DNA of 22,094 bases from Dichomitus squalens LYAD-421 SS1 (taxonomy: Eukaryota; Basidiomycota; Agaricomycetes; Polyporales; Polyporaceae). A program made the position numbers and the translations under genes. The notes beneath the pieces were generated by a model. That model searched no databases, was not told the DNA's origin, and worked only from the letters and a program-made list of their open reading frames with translations. Location of the stretch: positions 111,529 through 133,622 of the forward strand of contig NW_006766938.1 in assembly GCF_000275845.1 (NCBI RefSeq), read 5' to 3'. Position 1 is the first letter of the stretch; every line of letters begins with the position of its first letter. Shown here in pieces: positions 20,740 through 22,094 of the stretch.

Positions 20740-21483
20740 CGTAACGGCTGAACCGACTGGCAGATGAAGTAGTACTATATGGGAACGTCGTCCGGTAGAG
20801 CTCGGGTGGACTCGGAGTGTGGCTTGCTAGCCCGCGCTACTAGTGGGATAGCCAAATGATTTGTAGTGTCCAGATGGAGCGAGGTATCATACCACGGTCG
20901 CCGACGCATGAAGCATATGAGTTCCGGTCGCCAGCGCCTTGGATAATTCAGTGTTGAACGCGCTGATTTGTTTCTCACCAGCGTGTACACGGCCGCTATA
21001 AACAGGCCACATCTCGTCACAGGTCTGGAGCCCTGCTGCATCGCAGACGAGTATCCAGCGTTACTACAAATACCTCGGAAGTCTTGGACTGATCATGTAG
21101 CAGGGAGATGCTCTCGGGAAGGAGCGGCTCACTCGCTGGCATCTGAATAAACAGCTAAACAGATGACACTTCGCGAGCTCAGTTGATAACTACCCTCAAC
21201 AGGGAAACCTACCGCAGACCGCAGGGGTCCTGATCGTACGCGTAGTACCTGATCGCACTCATAGCACCTAATCGTACATGAAGAGCCCTTTGTGGAAAGG
21301 ATTACGCATCATATGATCAGCAGCATGTTGGGTACAGTAGCTTAGGACCCAAACTGCTCACTTACAATATCAGGTTCGTTTCGGGATACTCGCAATCAAT
21401 CGCGGCGATATCGCATTGTCTCAGCCCCCGCCACCCAGCACCCAGCACACGATCCTGTCATTGTAGCTTTGGTGTACACAGGC
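20740..21483. other. Spacer of the right arm between MFS copy B and the PH-like tail
   Basis: No conserved peptide was recognised. It occupies the place that copy C and bases 549-1557 hold in the left arm, but I see no clear sequence match between the two spacers. Confidence 0.5.
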
Positions 21484-21563
21484 TAGTACACGGCACTCGT
21501 ACAACGTCCACGTTCCGGCGAGCGGGTCTGCCGGTCATAAGTTATGTGACAATTTACCTGTGC

Positions 21564-22039
21564 GCTTTGCGTCCCAGCTGGGGCGGTCTGCTTTGCTCTA
21601 GAGTCCCAAAGTCTAAGTAGCGGTTCGGTCATTGGTTCTCTAGGAGGACGATTAACTCTTGAGCCCACGTCGTGAGTGCCTTGTCGTCAGAAAAGTCGTA
21701 CACAAATTCCTTCTCGTCCTGCACCATCTTCAGCCCGCGTCCACCAGCAGATTGATTCACTGCCTGTACACTCACCGTCTGCAGAACCAGTTTCCGCTGT
21801 TCCCTCTCCATCCTGCACTTCCCCAGAACCTTCTCGCCCTTTACGGGGAGTTTATTGCCGGAGCGCATGGCGAAGATGAATGACTGCTTGGCCTCAGGTT
21901 TCTTCGACCATTTGTCAATATCTTCTAGGACAATGCACAAGACGCGTGGTACGCTGGTCAGGAGCAACGCGCACGAGCGTGGTTGCTTGGAAAGGCCACG
22001 ACGTATTGGCGTCCGGACAGACGCGACTCTACGGACGGT
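21564..22039. repeat. Right arm of the near-identical inverted repeat
   Basis: Reverse complement of bases 1-476 with two differences seen by eye. The weaker inner extension reaches about 21484. The 55 bases from 22040 to 22094 lie beyond the part of the left arm that is in the window, so whether the match continues there is unknown. Confidence 0.95.
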
Positions 22040-22094
22040 CTCGCCCGAAGCCAGGAAGCTAGACCTGCGAGCAGGCCGGATGTCACATATAACC
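21629..22094 (-). CDS. 3' end of an unrecognised gene, PH-like tail (right arm copy)
   Basis: The same frame as at the left end, differing only in the last residue (Q instead of R). It is open to the right edge and so shows 18 more upstream residues, including IRPARRSSFLASGE directly before the shared TVRRVASVRTP; this stretch is basic and serine-rich, like a linker. Again there is no start codon in view. Both copies read inward and end at corresponding positions. Which copy, if either, belongs to a complete gene outside the window cannot be decided here. Confidence 0.5.
   Translation of the reverse strand, partial: VICDIRPARRSSFLASGETVRRVASVRTPIRRGLSKQPRSCALLLTSVPRVLCIVLEDIDKWSKKPEAKQSFIFAMRSGNKLPVKGEKVLGKCRMEREQRKLVLQTVSVQAVNQSAGGRGLKMVQDEKEFVYDFSDDKALTTWAQELIVLLENQ

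Noticed and set aside
1..22094. The whole segment as a giant cargo-carrying transposon bounded by terminal inverted repeats
   Set aside because: No transposase, tyrosine recombinase or helicase-type protein was found, the enclosed genes look like ordinary host genes, and the outer ends and target-site duplications are not visible.

Overview
The window looks like nuclear DNA from a filamentous basidiomycete, most likely an Agaricomycete. The genes carry many short introns (48-109 nt) with GT..AG borders and CTNAY-like branch sites. Coding DNA is GC-rich, there is a nuclear-type tRNA with a 16-nt intron, and the recognisable proteins (a MTG1 GTPase, a bHLH factor with a long loop, FucP/BSC6-type MFS relics) have a fungal character. 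No bacterial operon, CRISPR, phage or complete transposon was seen.

Outer arms. Bases 1-476 and 21564-22039 are inverted copies that I count by eye as differing at only two positions. Each holds the inward-facing 3' end of the same unrecognised reading frame, open to the window edge. Weaker similarity continues about 70-80 bases further in and then fades. Inside each arm, at almost the same distance, lies a broken MFS transporter gene pointing inward (A, 1558-3350 plus; B, 20739-18748 minus). A third, C-terminal-only fragment (C) lies at 703-960. The layout is PH-like tail, about 1.1 kb, MFS, mirrored at the other end, so it may be an old inverted segmental duplication about 3 kb per arm.

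Core. Between the arms are four genes that appear intact: a 152-residue four-helix membrane protein (minus, five exons, 4340-3659); a 641-residue bHLH factor (minus, four exons, 6974-4822); a 249-residue lysine/arginine-rich nuclear-type protein (plus, intronless, 12608-13357); and the mitochondrial ribosome-assembly GTPase MTG1 (plus, seven exons, 15193-18435). All exon junctions in the spliced genes keep the frame. A tRNA-Thr(AGU) lies 140 bp upstream of the bHLH start. A short chain of exon-like frames at 11240-10769 (minus) may be the end of another gene that I cannot name.

Gene-poor parts. The stretches 7.2-10.8, 11.2-12.6 and 13.4-15.2 kb and MTG1 intron 1 (1630 nt) hold only scattered short frames and small palindromes. 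Functional links between the genes are not evident; they read as ordinary housekeeping and regulatory genes enclosed by decayed repeats. The points most worth a second look are the inverted arms with their sharp identity edge, the mirrored MFS relics and the enlarged MTG1 intron.
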